From Citromicrobium bathyomarinum (GTDB taxonomy: Bacteria > Pseudomonadota > Alphaproteobacteria > Sphingomonadales > Sphingomonadaceae): a DNA stretch of 64,000 nucleotides. The position numbers and the translations under genes were made by a program. Location of the stretch: NCBI GenBank assembly GCA_001306305.2, contig CP155577.1, positions 1,281,001 to 1,345,000 of the forward strand. Direction: 5' to 3'. This document shows, piece by piece, positions 54,322 to 64,000 of the stretch; the first letter of the stretch is position 1, and each line of letters opens with the position of its first letter. The notes beneath the pieces were generated by a model, which was given only the letters and a program-made list of their open reading frames with translations, had not been told where the DNA came from and made no database searches.

Positions 54322-55869
54322 CTACGGATGCGGCGCGAGGCCGATCTCCACGCCCGTGCGGTCGGTCGCGCCGTGGCGGTCGACGAGGTCCGCGCTCGCC
54401 TCGTTGAGGCCGACGACCTGCACGCTGCGGCCATGCATCCGCATCCGCTCGACCACCTTGTCGAGCGCGCCGATCGCGGAGATGTCCCAGAAGTGCGCAC
54501 GGGTCACGTCGATGATCACGTGGTCCGCCGGGTCGGGCTGGAGGCTTTCGGGGCCCAGCGCCGCCTCGAACCGGGCGACGCTGCCGAAGAAGATCTCGCC
54601 ATGCGCTGTGTAGGTGGCGGTCTCGCCTTCCTCGGTCACCGTGCGGGTGCGCTCCACCTCGAACATGTGCATCACTTTCTGGACGAAGAAGATGCCCGAC
54701 AGCAGCACGCCCACCAGAACGCCGATCGCGAGGTTGTGGGTGAACACCACCACCGCGACGGTGACGAACATCACCATCGAGCTCTGCCACGGGTGCACGC
54801 GCAGGTTGGGGATCGAGTTCCAGCTGAACGTGCCGATAGAGACCATGATCATGATCGCGACCAGCGCGGGCATCGGCACCTGGCCGACGATCCCGCCGAG
54901 CAGGACGAGCATGATGAGGAGCGCGAGGCCCGCGGTGAAGGTGGAAAGGCGCCCACGCCCCCCGGATGTCACGTTGATGACCGACTGGCCGATCATCGCG
55001 CAGCCGCCCATGCCGCCGAACAGCGCTGCGACGATGTTGGCCACGCCCTGTCCGCCGCATTCGCGCTGCTTGTCGCTGCCAGTGTGCGTCATATCGTCGA
55101 CGATCTGCGCGGTGAGCAGGCTTTCGAGCAGGCCGACCGCCGCCATGGTGAGCGAGTAGGGCGCGATGATGACGAAGGTTTCCCAAGTCAGCGGAACGTC
55201 GGGCAGCATGAAGAAGGGCAGGCCCTGGGGCAGCTCGCCCATGTCGGACACGGTGTTGACCGGCGAGCCGAGCCACAGCGACAGGCAGGTCAGCACGATG
55301 ATCGCAACCAGCGGACTGGGGATCGCGGTGGTGAGCTTGGGAACGAGATAGATCATCGCGAGGCCGCCCGCGACCATCGCGTAGGTGATCCAGTTCACGC
55401 CTTCATTGGTCGGGTCGAGCTGGGGCAACTGCGCCATGAAGATCAGGATCGCGAGCGCATTGACGAAGCCGGTGATGACGCTGCGGGATACGAACTGCAT
55501 CAGCAGGTTGAGCTTCAGCAGCGCGGCAATGCCCTGGAAGATGCCCATCAGGATGGTGGCGGCGAACAGGTACTCCACGCCATGATCGCGCACCAGCGGC
55601 ACCACCACCACCGCCACCGCAGCGGTCGCGGCGGAGATCATGCCGGGGCGCCCGCCGGTGAACGCGATCACCATCGCGATCGCGACCGATGCGTAAAGGC
55701 CCACGCGCGGATCGACGCCCGCGATGATCGAAAAGCCGATCGCCTCGGGGATCAGCGCCAGCGCGACGACGATGCCCGCCAGCACGTCGGCGCGGACATT
55801 GCCGAACCATCCCTGCTTCCATCGGGCTGCTGTGCTGGCATGCGCGTGCGCGCCGGTGCTGGGCGTCAT
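54322..55869 (-). CDS. SulP family anion permease with STAS domain
   Basis: 515 residues. SulP membrane domain: [56 protein letters not shown] and an inner core with about 14 half/full spans; C-terminal STAS domain ([16 protein letters not shown] ... [23 protein letters not shown]). It could carry sulfate, bicarbonate or C4-dicarboxylate; which anion cannot be told. The ATG at 55869 gives a short His/Ala-rich N-terminus; a longer in-frame start is unlikely. Confidence 0.9.
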   Translation of the reverse strand: MTPSTGAHAHASTAARWKQGWFGNVRADVLAGIVVALALIPEAIGFSIIAGVDPRVGLYASVAIAMVIAFTGGRPGMISAATAAVAVVVVPLVRDHGVEYLFAATILMGIFQGIAALLKLNLLMQFVSRSVITGFVNALAILIFMAQLPQLDPTNEGVNWITYAMVAGGLAMIYLVPKLTTAIPSPLVAIIVLTCLSLWLGSPVNTVSDMGELPQGLPFFMLPDVPLTWETFVIIAPYSLTMAAVGLLESLLTAQIVDDMTHTGSDKQRECGGQGVANIVAALFGGMGGCAMIGQSVINVTSGGRGRLSTFTAGLALLIMLVLLGGIVGQVPMPALVAIMIMVSIGTFSWNSIPNLRVHPWQSSMVMFVTVAVVVFTHNLAIGVLVGVLLSGIFFVQKVMHMFEVERTRTVTEEGETATYTAHGEIFFGSVARFEAALGPESLQPDPADHVIIDVTRAHFWDISAIGALDKVVERMRMHGRSVQVVGLNEASADLVDRHGATDRTGVEIGLAPHP

Positions 55870-56053
55870 GGGAAATCCGTCAATTTTTGTCTGGAACGCA
55901 TGACCCGTGCACCATGCTGCGCTGCAACACAACCCCGAGGGCGTGCGCGCTTCGCCGATTGCTCAAGGCGTTGGTCGATAGGCAGGTGCGCGGCCTTGCG
56001 GGTGGCGGGGCGCTCTGGTTCATTGGCGCGCAGAGCTTTTCTGGGGGACTATC

Positions 56054-58891
56054 ATGCTGAAATCCGCACTTGCCGTCGGCGCCGCCGCGCTTGCCCTTGC
56101 CACGCCCGCGCTGGCGCAGGATGCCGCGCCGGATCTGGAGCCGGGCCTGTCCGCGCCCGAGATCGAGTTTACGCAATGGACGCTCGACAACGGATTGCGC
56201 GTCATCGCGATTCCCGACGATGGCACCGCCACGGTCACCACATCGCTGTGGTACGAGGTCGGGTCGAAGCACGATCCCGAAGGGCGCAGCGGCTTCGCGC
56301 ATCTGTTCGAGCATATTCTCAGCCGCAAGACCGAGAACATGCCCTACAACATGATCTACGGGCTGACGGCGGATGTCGGCGGCACGCGCAATGCCTCGAC
56401 CGGGTCCGACCGGACGAACTATTACGAGACGGTTCCGGCGGAATATCTCGAAACCATGCTGTGGACCCACCGCGAACGCATGTTCAAGCCGGTGATCGAC
56501 CAGGAGGTGTTCGATTCCGAACGCGGGGTGGTGAAGGAAGAACTGCGCCAGCGCGTGCTCGCACCGCCCTATGGTCGCTTCCAGCGCTTCGTGATTGCGG
56601 AGAACGCCTATGATGTGCTGCCGCAGCGGCGGCCGGGTATCGGCTCGATCGAGGAACTCGATTCCGCGACGCTCGATGACGCGCGCGCCTTCCACCAGGC
56701 GTTCTACGGGCCGGACACCGCCACGCTGATCGTCGCGGGCAATTTCGACATGGCCAACCTGCGCGCGCTGGTGGACCAGTATTTCGGCGACATCCCGCGC
56801 CGCGCGGACCCGGTCGACCTGACCATCACCGCGCGCGAGCCCGAGCGGACCGAGCCGCGCAGCTTCGTCGCCACCGCGCCCAACGTGCCGCTGCCGGTTG
56901 CCGGGTCGATCTGGAAAGCGCCCGGCTCGGGGAGTGCGGATAGTGCCGCGCTCGACGTGCTGACCGCGATCATGGCGCGCGGCCAGAGCAGCCGCCTGTA
57001 TGATGCGCTGGTGCGCACCGGCAAGGCGGTCGACAGCGCGATGTTCTATTCCGAAAGCGAGGAGGGCGGCTATGTCGCCAGCTTCGCGGTCACCAACCCC
57101 ACCGCCGACGCGGACGAGGTCGACGCGCTGCTCAAGGCGGAGCTGGAGAAGATCCGCACCCAGCCGGTGAGCGCGGCCGAACTTGCCGAAGCCAAGAGCG
57201 AGCTGTTCGCAGACTCGCTGCGCCGGCGCGAGACTGCGCGGGGCCGGGCGTTCGAGCTGGGCGAGGCGCTGGTGTCCACGGGCAACCCCCGCGCCGCCGA
57301 TGACCGGCTGGCAGCGATCGCGGCGGTGACGCCCGAAGATGTCCAGCGGGCGGCGGCCAAGTGGCTCGCCTCCAACGCGCGGGTCGACATGCGCTATGTC
57401 GCGGGCGAGGAGAATCCGGAGGCCTATGCCAACCCGGTCCCGATGCCGACTTTCCGCAGCCTGCCCGCCGCGACCGGAGAGCCGCTCTCCGTGCTTCCCG
57501 AAGGCGAGCGGCAGCAGCCGCCCGCAGCAGGCGCGCGCCCGACGGTGGTCGCGCCCGAGATCGTCGAGCAGACTCTGACCAACGGGATCGATGTGGTCGC
57601 CGCGCAGACCGGCGAGGTTCCGATCGCGACGATGACCGTGCTGGTGCCCGGCGGCGCGTCCACCGATACGCGCGCTAAGGCAGGCGTTGCCCAGTTCGCC
57701 GCCTCACTGGCCGATCAGGGCACGGCGAACATGAGCGCGCAGGAAATCGCCGCGCGTCTGGAAAGCCTGGGCGCCAGCTTCGGCGCAACCGCCGGGCGCG
57801 ATGGCACTTTTTTCAGCCTGACCGCGCCGGTCGTCAATTTCGAAGCGGCGGGCGAAGTGCTGGCCGATATCGTGCGCTCCGCCCAGTATCCGCAGGCCGA
57901 GCTGGACCGGGAGCGCAAGCGTGCGATCGACGGTCTGCTGGTTGAAATGAAGGACCCCGGCGAGCTGGCGGGCAAGGTCGCCACTCTGGTGATGTATGGC
58001 GATTCGCCATACGGATCGCAGCCCGGCGGCACGGCGGACAGCCTCGCCGCGATCACCCGCGAAGACCTGCTTGCCCACAGGCAGACCTGGTGGCACCCGA
58101 GCGAGACCAAGATCATCGTCAGCGGCGGCATCGCGCCCGCGCAGGCGACCGCGCTTGCGAACACGCTGTTCGGGGACTGGCAGGTCGATGCGCCTGCGCC
58201 CACGCCGGTCGCCGATCCGGCGGGCACCGCGCAGCCGGTCCGCACGGTGGTAATCGACATGCCCGAGGCAGGTCAGGCCGCCGTCGTCGCGGCGGTTCGT
58301 GCGATCCCGCGCAATGACGAGCGCTATTACGCGCTGGATCTGGCCAACGCGGTGCTCGGCGGCGGGTCGAGCGGGCGTCTGTTCGAGGAGATCCGGACCA
58401 AGCGCTCGCTCAGCTACGGCGCCTATTCGGGCTTCGGTGACCGGGCGGACGATTCCGTGCTGGCGGCGAGCGCGCAGACCAAGAACGAATCCGCCGACGA
58501 GGTCGCACAGATCTTCCTCGACGAGTTCGCCCGGCTGGGCAGCGAACCCTTTGCGCAGGAACTGCTGGACAAGCGGCGGCTCTATCTGGGCGGCAACTAC
58601 GCGCGCTCGCTGGAAAGCAGCTCGGGCTTCAACTCCATCGTTGCCGGGCTGATGCAGCAGGGCATCGAGCCTGCCGAGGCGGCACGCTATGCCGCGCGGC
58701 TGGCAGAGGTGACGCCGGAAGAGGCGAGCGCGGCGGCACGCGAGCTGGTCGATCCCGCGAACGCGACCATCGTCATCGTTGGCAATGCGGCCGAGTTCAT
58801 TGACGACCTGCGCGCGCTCCGGCCCGACGTCGAAGTGATCCCGGCCGAAGGGCTCGACCTGTCGGCGGCGGATTTCGGATTGGAGGAGTAG
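56054..58891 (+). CDS. Periplasmic M16 family zinc peptidase (fused two-domain)
   Basis: 945 residues. Signal peptide MLKSALAVGAAALALATPALAQ. First half is catalytic: HLFEH (His83, Glu86, His87, the inverted zinc motif) with the downstream glutamate in RGVVKEELRQRV. Second half (from about 495, TLTNGIDVVAAQTGEVPIATMTVLVPGG) lacks the zinc motif and should be the structural partner, as in fused pitrilysin-like enzymes. It likely degrades peptides in the periplasm. Confidence 0.93.
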   Translation: MLKSALAVGAAALALATPALAQDAAPDLEPGLSAPEIEFTQWTLDNGLRVIAIPDDGTATVTTSLWYEVGSKHDPEGRSGFAHLFEHILSRKTENMPYNMIYGLTADVGGTRNASTGSDRTNYYETVPAEYLETMLWTHRERMFKPVIDQEVFDSERGVVKEELRQRVLAPPYGRFQRFVIAENAYDVLPQRRPGIGSIEELDSATLDDARAFHQAFYGPDTATLIVAGNFDMANLRALVDQYFGDIPRRADPVDLTITAREPERTEPRSFVATAPNVPLPVAGSIWKAPGSGSADSAALDVLTAIMARGQSSRLYDALVRTGKAVDSAMFYSESEEGGYVASFAVTNPTADADEVDALLKAELEKIRTQPVSAAELAEAKSELFADSLRRRETARGRAFELGEALVSTGNPRAADDRLAAIAAVTPEDVQRAAAKWLASNARVDMRYVAGEENPEAYANPVPMPTFRSLPAATGEPLSVLPEGERQQPPAAGARPTVVAPEIVEQTLTNGIDVVAAQTGEVPIATMTVLVPGGASTDTRAKAGVAQFAASLADQGTANMSAQEIAARLESLGASFGATAGRDGTFFSLTAPVVNFEAAGEVLADIVRSAQYPQAELDRERKRAIDGLLVEMKDPGELAGKVATLVMYGDSPYGSQPGGTADSLAAITREDLLAHRQTWWHPSETKIIVSGGIAPAQATALANTLFGDWQVDAPAPTPVADPAGTAQPVRTVVIDMPEAGQAAVVAAVRAIPRNDERYYALDLANAVLGGGSSGRLFEEIRTKRSLSYGAYSGFGDRADDSVLAASAQTKNESADEVAQIFLDEFARLGSEPFAQELLDKRRLYLGGNYARSLESSSGFNSIVAGLMQQGIEPAEAARYAARLAEVTPEEASAAARELVDPANATIVIVGNAAEFIDDLRALRPDVEVIPAEGLDLSAADFGLEE

Positions 58892-58909
58892 GCTAGCGTT
58901 CCGGGCGCG

Positions 58910-60724
58910 CTACGCCTCGCCGTCGGCCTGCTGGCGCGCCCACATTTCGGCATAGAGGCCGTCACGCCGGAGCAGATCCGCGTGGCGGCCCTGTTCGGCG
59001 AGGCGTCCGTTTTCCAGCACCAGGATGCGGTCCGAATCCGCGATGGTCGACAGGCGGTGCGCGATGGCGAGCGTGGTCCGCCCACGCGCGACACTCTTCA
59101 GGGTCTTGAGGATTTCCTGCTCGGTCCGTGAATCGAGCGCGCTGGTCGCCTCGTCCAGAATGACGATCGGCGGGTCTTTCAGCAGCGTGCGCGCAATCGC
59201 GACCCGCTGCTTCTCCCCGCCCGAAAGCTTAAGCCCGCGTTCGCCGACTTCGGTGTCGAAGCCGTCGGGCAGCGCGTCGATGAAGGGCAGGATCGCGGCA
59301 CCACGCGCCGCTTCGCGAATGGCGGCCTCTTCCGCCGGGCCGGTCTCGTGCGGGCGGCCATAGCCGATATTGTAGCCGATCGTGTCGTTGAACAGCACGC
59401 TGTCCTGCGGGACGATGCCGATCGCGGCGCGCAAGCTTTCCTGCGTCACCTGCGAAATATCCTGCCCGTCGATCAGGATGCGGCCGACCTGCGGATCGTA
59501 GAAGCGGAACAGCAGCCGCGCGATCGTGCTCTTGCCCGCGCCCGAAGGGCCCACCAGCGCGACCGTCTCGCCTGCGGCAATCTCGAAATCGAGGCCGTGG
59601 AGGATGCTGCGATCGGGCTCGTAGCCGAAATGGACATTCTCGAACACGATGCCCGGGCGCTCGATATGCAGCGCGGGCGCGCCGGGCACGTCCTCTACCT
59701 CGACATCGGCGTCCACCAGGCGGAACATCGCCGCCATGTCGATCAGCCCCTGCCGGATCGTGCGATAGACGAAGCCGAGCATGTCGAGCGGGCGGAAAAG
59801 CTGGGTCAGGTAGGTGTTCACGAACACCAGATCGCCAGTGGTCAGGTCGCCCCGGCTCCAGCCCCACACGGTGTAGCCCATCGCGCCCGCCATCAGCAGG
59901 TTCATGATGAAGGCCTGCGCGATATTAAGAAGGCCGAGCGAACCGTCGGACTTGATCGCCGCTTCGGAATATTGCCGCGCGGCCTTGGCATAGCGGGCAT
60001 GCTCGCGTGCCTCGGCCCCGAAGTACTTCACGGTCTCGTAGTTCAGGAGTGAGTCCACCGCGCGCGCCAGCGCCTGCCCGTCGAGATCGTTCATCTCGCG
60101 CCGCAGCTTGGTCCGCCATTCGGTAATGATCTGCGTCACCGCAATATAGGCGATCACGGTCACTGCGGTCGCGATGACCAGCCCGATCCCGAAATTGAGG
60201 TAGAAGATCACCGCCACCGCGATCAGCTCGATCACCGTGGGCGCGATGTTGAACAGCAGGAAATAGAGCATCGTGTCGATGCTCTTGGTCCCGCGCTCGA
60301 CCGTTTTGGTCACCTCGCCCGTGCGGCGCGACAGGTGGAAGCGCAGCGAGAGTTGGTGGAGCCGCTGGAAAACGTCCTCGGCAAACTGGCGGGTCGCGTC
60401 CTGCCCGACCCGTTCGAAGATCATGTTGCGCACATTGTCGAACGCGACGCTGGCAAACCGCCCGGCGGCGTAGGCGACCACGAAGGAGATCGCGACCATC
60501 GCCGCAGTGTTGGCGGGCGTCTCCATCGCATCGACCGCCGCGCGATAGGCGTAGGGCAGGGCAAGCGTGGTGCCCTTGGCGACCAGTACCAGCAGCAGCG
60601 CAAGCACGATCCGGATGCGCAGGTCGGTACGGTCCGCCGGCCACAGATAAGGCAGGAAGCGCCGCAGCGTCTGCCATCCTTCGGGGGCTGGCTGGTCGGA
60701 TCTGGTTGTGTCGGTAGGCCCCAT
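58910..60724 (-). CDS. Atm1/HMT-type ABC exporter (half-transporter, membrane and ATPase fused)
   Basis: 604 residues. Six-span exporter domain (about 40-330) with the Atm1-like block LRFHLSRRTGEVTKTVERGTKSIDTMLYFLLFNIAPTVIEL and LNYETVKYFGAEAREHARY, then an ATPase with Walker A GPSGAGKST, LSGGEKQRVAIARTLLKDPPIVILDEATSALD and the H-loop IAHRLST. Atm1 family members export glutathione-based sulfur or metal compounds needed for iron-sulfur maturation or metal detoxification. ATG at 60724. Confidence 0.93.
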   Translation of the reverse strand: MGPTDTTRSDQPAPEGWQTLRRFLPYLWPADRTDLRIRIVLALLLVLVAKGTTLALPYAYRAAVDAMETPANTAAMVAISFVVAYAAGRFASVAFDNVRNMIFERVGQDATRQFAEDVFQRLHQLSLRFHLSRRTGEVTKTVERGTKSIDTMLYFLLFNIAPTVIELIAVAVIFYLNFGIGLVIATAVTVIAYIAVTQIITEWRTKLRREMNDLDGQALARAVDSLLNYETVKYFGAEAREHARYAKAARQYSEAAIKSDGSLGLLNIAQAFIMNLLMAGAMGYTVWGWSRGDLTTGDLVFVNTYLTQLFRPLDMLGFVYRTIRQGLIDMAAMFRLVDADVEVEDVPGAPALHIERPGIVFENVHFGYEPDRSILHGLDFEIAAGETVALVGPSGAGKSTIARLLFRFYDPQVGRILIDGQDISQVTQESLRAAIGIVPQDSVLFNDTIGYNIGYGRPHETGPAEEAAIREAARGAAILPFIDALPDGFDTEVGERGLKLSGGEKQRVAIARTLLKDPPIVILDEATSALDSRTEQEILKTLKSVARGRTTLAIAHRLSTIADSDRILVLENGRLAEQGRHADLLRRDGLYAEMWARQQADGEA

Positions 60725-60769
60725 TGCTGGGCGGCATGTGGTTACCGCACGCGCCCGAGACAAGCGCGA

Positions 60770-61753
60770 TCAGGTTTCCTTGTCGAGCCGGGTCGCCCGG
60801 GCGCGGCGAACCGAAGGGCCTTGAGGGGCGACACCATCGGGCAGGTCGAACAGCACCTGGCGGTGGAGAAAATCGATCGCCAGCCTGTCGAGCCGACGCA
60901 GATTGCCGATCCCGAGCAGCATTGCAGGCCTATCGGCAAAGCCCAGTTCGTCGAGCGCGGGACTATCCGCGAAGGCGACCGGCAGGTCTGCCAGTTGCAG
61001 GCTGCCAAGCCGCAGTGCGGCAACTCTGGCGATCCGCCCGTCGTAGTTCAGGCCCAGAACATCGGTCCCCCTGACCGTCTCGCGCTCGTGCGCCTGCAGT
61101 GCCTCCAGCAAGGCAAGATTGCCGAGCGAGAACTGCGCGCCGGTATCGATAATCACCGCCGTTTCGACACCGTCGATCAGCGCGTCGGCGATGATCATCT
61201 GGCCCCTGCGTTCGTGCGCACGCACGACGATGTCGTAACCCAATCGCGGCGCCTGCTCGCCCGTATCGACCACATCCATCCGGCCGGCCCGGAAATCGAT
61301 CAGCACGCGCAGGCCCTGCAGCGCATCGAGCCCGAGAATCCCGTCCGCCCCGAGGTGGCCATGGTCCAGCACGGGAGTGGTAAGCCCCGCGATATCCTTG
61401 TTGGCGAATACCAGGCTGTCGATCCGCACGGTCTCGACCCGCGCGCGGCCCGCGGTGCTGACGATCGTCGCAGAGCCGCTGGGGATCATGCCGAGTGCGC
61501 CGGTCAGCCGGTTGCTGAGGATGGTGCCCTGCGCACCAGTGTCGATCAGAAAATCGTAGGGGCCGCTGCCATCGATAGCGACCGGCACGGTCAGCCTGTC
61601 GTTCCCGCCTTCGCGCAGGCGGACGCGCTCGATCGCCGGCGGCGCGGCATCTTCAGGCAGTGCGGCTGCAGCGACTTCCGGGGGTTGGGCCGGCTCGGCG
61701 AAGGACATCGCGACCAGCGCAAGAATTGCGGCATGAGCCGTGAAGGCAGCCAT
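60770..61753 (-). CDS. Exported retropepsin-like aspartic protease with two DTG motifs
   Basis: 327 residues. N-terminal signal-like helix (AAFTAHAAILALVAMSFAE), then two retropepsin-like lobes, each with the active-site triad: FLIDTGAQGTIL (Asp71-Gly73) and VIIDTGAQFSLGN (Asp203-Gly205), and ILGLDALQGLRVLIDF after the first. A single chain carrying both DTG lobes could be an internal pseudo-dimer, like eukaryotic pepsins. Periplasmic location is inferred. ATG at 61753. It lies 45 bp upstream of the Atm1-like gene on the same strand. Confidence 0.85.
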   Translation of the reverse strand: MAAFTAHAAILALVAMSFAEPAQPPEVAAAALPEDAAPPAIERVRLREGGNDRLTVPVAIDGSGPYDFLIDTGAQGTILSNRLTGALGMIPSGSATIVSTAGRARVETVRIDSLVFANKDIAGLTTPVLDHGHLGADGILGLDALQGLRVLIDFRAGRMDVVDTGEQAPRLGYDIVVRAHERRGQMIIADALIDGVETAVIIDTGAQFSLGNLALLEALQAHERETVRGTDVLGLNYDGRIARVAALRLGSLQLADLPVAFADSPALDELGFADRPAMLLGIGNLRRLDRLAIDFLHRQVLFDLPDGVAPQGPSVRRARATRLDKET

Positions 61754-61829
61754 TGCTCGTCCTCTCCTTCGTCCGGTGGTAGATCTACCACCGTGGCGGC
61801 GATGCGCCAAAGGCGTTGGACGATTGCTG

Positions 61830-63287
61830 TCAGGCGCTGGGCACGGGTGGTGCGCGGCGACGGATGACCAGATCGATGATCTCGAACAGCATGTCGCGCC
61901 GCAGGATGAAGACCAGCGCGAGATAGGCGAGGCCCCCGGTGCTCACCAGCACGGCCAGTTCCATCGGCGCAGGCATCGCGGGCAGCAGGCTCGCGACCAG
62001 CTTGACCACCAGCGCCATGCCGCAGGCCGCGCCCAGACCGGGGGTCACTGCACCCAGCAGGCCGCGTCCGTCGATCCGCAGCGCTGGGCCGCCGATAAAC
62101 AGCGCGGCCAGCGGCAGCAGTGGGCTTGCGAAGACCCATGCCCGGGCGAGGCCGATGCTGCCATCGCTCAGCCCGATCAGGAACGCGGTGATCAGGATCG
62201 CAGCGACCACCGCGCTCGATTTGGCTGACAGGTCGGGCCGGTCGATCGCATTGAAGGCGGGAGAAAAGAGAATGTAGACCGTGAAAGCAGGCATCGCGAG
62301 CGCCAGCGTGGCGGCGATCGGGGCCATCTCCCCCCACTTGGGGCCGAACGCGGTCAGCACCAGCGGCTCTGCCGAGGCATACATGCCAAGGAAGATCGGG
62401 CTGACCACCAGCATGATCAGCCGCACTGCCGTCAGGAAGGCGCGCGCCAGCGTCTCGCGATCCGATTGCAGCCGCGCGAAGCTGGGGAAGGCGACGTCGT
62501 TCAGCGGCGGGATGAACCGCGCGGTGATGATCGTGACGAGGAAGATCGCCTCTGCATACAGGCCGACATCATGCGGATCGAGGCGGCTGCCCGCGAAGAA
62601 GATGTCCGCCTGTGTGGCGATGGTCCAGCAGAAGTGGCTCGCCAGCACCCAAGTGCCGTAGGTGAAGAGGTGCTTGCTCCCGCGAAAGTCGAAGCTCGGC
62701 CAGTCGAGGCTTTTGGCGGCGATGGTCAGCCCGATCGCGCGGGTCCAGAACAGGGCGATCGGCGCCCATACCAGCGCCCATACGCCGAGGCCTGCAAGCG
62801 CGCAGGTGAGCGCCGTGCCCGCAGAGATCAGCGCGGCGATGATGTTGACCACCGCCGGGCGCTTGAAATCGAGCTCGCGAACCAGCAGCACTTCGGGAAT
62901 GGCGACGAAGGGAACGGACAGGAACAGCAGAACCTGCACGTGCAGCAGCTTCTCGACCAGCGGCTGGCCGTAATAGTCGGCCACCACCGGGGCGAGTGCG
63001 AACTGGATCGCGGCGAGCGCGAAGTTCACCAGGATCAGCATGCCGAATGTCTGGCGCACCATTTGCCGGTCGATCGTCTCGCGCTGGATCAGCGCGCTGG
63101 CAAAGCCGTATCCGTTGAGGAAAGAGAGGAAGGTGATGATCACCTGCCCCATCGCGAACAGGCCATAGTCGCCCGGATCGAGAATGCGCACCACCGCGAG
63201 CGTGACGCTCCAGGTGATGATCTGCGCGACGATCTGGCTGCCGGAGCGCCAGGCAACCGCGGACCGCACGGAATCGGTCAGGCTCAT
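61830..63287 (-). CDS. Polysaccharide flippase (oligosaccharide/Wzx type)
   Basis: 485 residues, about 12-14 membrane spans, polysaccharide_synt_3/MOP family: AVAWRSGSQIVAQIITWSVTLAVVRILDPGDYGLFAMGQVIITFLSFLNGYGFASALIQRE is the classic N-terminus. It is distinct from the flippase at 16.9 kb. Start ATG at 63287 overlaps the stop of the GT2 gene (ATGA), marking a second polysaccharide locus extending to the right of the window. Confidence 0.9.
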   Translation of the reverse strand: MSLTDSVRSAVAWRSGSQIVAQIITWSVTLAVVRILDPGDYGLFAMGQVIITFLSFLNGYGFASALIQRETIDRQMVRQTFGMLILVNFALAAIQFALAPVVADYYGQPLVEKLLHVQVLLFLSVPFVAIPEVLLVRELDFKRPAVVNIIAALISAGTALTCALAGLGVWALVWAPIALFWTRAIGLTIAAKSLDWPSFDFRGSKHLFTYGTWVLASHFCWTIATQADIFFAGSRLDPHDVGLYAEAIFLVTIITARFIPPLNDVAFPSFARLQSDRETLARAFLTAVRLIMLVVSPIFLGMYASAEPLVLTAFGPKWGEMAPIAATLALAMPAFTVYILFSPAFNAIDRPDLSAKSSAVVAAILITAFLIGLSDGSIGLARAWVFASPLLPLAALFIGGPALRIDGRGLLGAVTPGLGAACGMALVVKLVASLLPAMPAPMELAVLVSTGGLAYLALVFILRRDMLFEIIDLVIRRRAPPVPSA

Positions 63288-64000
63288 TTGACCCTCCAGG
63301 CAAGCGCACGCCATGCCCAGACCAGCAGATCGCGCCAGCGGGTGAGCACGGTCGGCGGGTGTTCGCGCAGCGCCTTGAGCAGGAATCGCGGGCTGGGCGT
63401 ATAGGGATTGCCGGTGAACAGGGTCAGCCAGCCCCGCGCGCGCATGCGGGAGTCGTCACAAAGTTCGATTTCACGTTCCAGTATATGGGCCACGCCGTCG
63501 CGTATCTCGTACCAGCGCCGGTCGGTCAGGCTGCGCTCGTGCCGGCGATAGTCGTAGAGCTGCGCATCGACCGGCTGGAGGCGGAAGCCCGCCCGTGCGG
63601 CGCGCAGCCAGAAGTCGTAATCCTCCACCCCGAACAGCGCCTTGTCATATCCGCCAAGTTTCTCGTGGACCTCGCGCCGATAGAGGAAGCAGCAACCGAC
63701 CACGTTGCGCTCGATCAGCTGGTCGCAGGGCAGGGCGGACACCTCGCCGGTCGCCTGCCCGGCGGCGTCGATCAGGCGGTATCCTGCATAGAGGACGTCG
63801 GCACCGGGATGGCGCTCTCTCTCGGCGAGGAGGGTTTCGAGCATCGAGGGATGCAGGATGTTGTCGTCCGAGGTCCAGGTCAGCCAGTCTGCGCGTGCCC
63901 GGGCGAAGCCTGCGTTGAGCGCGCCGGGCAGCTTGGCGTTGCGCTCCAGCGTGACGACCCGCACGCGCGGATCGCGCGCGGCATGGTCGCCGAGGATCGC
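63284..64000 (-). CDS. Glycosyltransferase family 2 (partial, N-terminus beyond the window)
   Basis: The visible 238 codons contain the GT2 catalytic region: LERNAKLPGALNAGFARARADWLTWTSDDN (acidic metal site), then LGGYDKALFGVEDYDFWLRAARAGFRLQPVDAQLYDYRRHERSLTD. The N-terminal nucleotide-binding strand is off the right edge. It is coupled to the flippase by an ATGA overlap, so it belongs to a second cell-surface polysaccharide cluster. Confidence 0.88.
   Translation of the reverse strand, partial: AILGDHAARDPRVRVVTLERNAKLPGALNAGFARARADWLTWTSDDNILHPSMLETLLAERERHPGADVLYAGYRLIDAAGQATGEVSALPCDQLIERNVVGCCFLYRREVHEKLGGYDKALFGVEDYDFWLRAARAGFRLQPVDAQLYDYRRHERSLTDRRWYEIRDGVAHILEREIELCDDSRMRARGWLTLFTGNPYTPSPRFLLKALREHPPTVLTRWRDLLVWAWRALAWRVK

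Noticed and set aside
54328..56613. A 761-codon plus-strand frame opposite the SulP gene
   Set aside because: Composition is almost all charged residues (Asp/Arg/His) as expected from antisense of a membrane protein gene.

Overview
The window is GC-rich chromosomal DNA from an alphaproteobacterium. Gene content points to the order Sphingomonadales, probably an Erythrobacter-like lineage: COQ9, a cytochrome bc1 assembly chaperone next to a YceD/DUF177 protein, an EipA/DUF1134 protein, HslV with an N-terminal pro-segment, a DUF1636 protein inside a cobalamin operon, and many ATGA/GTGA start-stop overlaps. The taxonomic call is inference from gene content and codon style, not from a marker gene.

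Layout. (1) 1-6.7 kb: the end of a TonB-dependent (BtuB-like) receptor, then an eight-gene, tightly overlapping + strand operon (DUF1636, cobT, cobC, cobS, cobD, cbiB, cobQ, cobU) that takes cobyric acid through nucleotide-loop assembly to the cobalamin coenzyme. (2) 6.8-28.3 kb: galE, a GAF protein, a 1461-residue hybrid histidine kinase, a second phosphorelay protein that lacks an ATPase domain, and an exopolysaccharide (EPS) locus. The EPS locus has a GT26/phosphoglycosyl-transferase fusion, a Wzx flippase, three glycosyltransferases, and Wzy-, Wzz- and Wza-like proteins, and it ends in a two-gene regulatory unit: an H-NOX haem protein and a sigma-54-dependent response regulator. A tRNA-Ser(GCT) gene bounds the region at 28.2 kb, and a 24-bp degraded copy of that tRNA's 3' end lies at 6.79 kb. 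(3) 28.5-47 kb: housekeeping genes including an EipA-like protein, an aromatic aminotransferase, two acetyltransferases, a MarR regulator with three phased operator-like repeats, riboflavin genes ribD/ribE, a YgjP-like peptidase, a SCO1 protein, COQ9, feoAB, ssb, an ABC-F protein and trkH/trkA. Two inverted copies of a 171-bp repeat lie at 32.4 and 42.2 kb. (4) 47-64 kb: a PAS membrane protein, YceD, a bc1 chaperone, bamE, hslVU, a diguanylate cyclase, an MFS transporter, a SulP permease, an M16 peptidase, an Atm1-type ABC exporter, a two-DTG aspartic protease, and the start of another polysaccharide cluster (flippase plus GT2) that runs off the right end.

Main result. The most interesting system is the EPS locus and its control. 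Both intergenic control regions of the locus (16.6-16.9 kb and 25.75-26.0 kb) carry a pair of divergent sigma-54 promoters with exact GG-N10-GC/GA spacing. Each also carries a cluster of 13-bp palindromes of the form TCGCA-N3-TGCGA, two of them 23 bp apart in each region, as expected for upstream activator sites of an NtrC-type regulator. The regulator gene itself lies in the locus, one base overlapping an H-NOX gene that keeps the haem-ligand histidine and the YxSxR motif. The model is that NO (or another H-NOX ligand) is sensed and passed through a phosphorelay, possibly the neighbouring hybrid kinase and HPt proteins, to a sigma-54 activator that controls the whole EPS locus, including its own operon. 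The promoters, sites and genes are visible in the sequence; the signalling order is inference.
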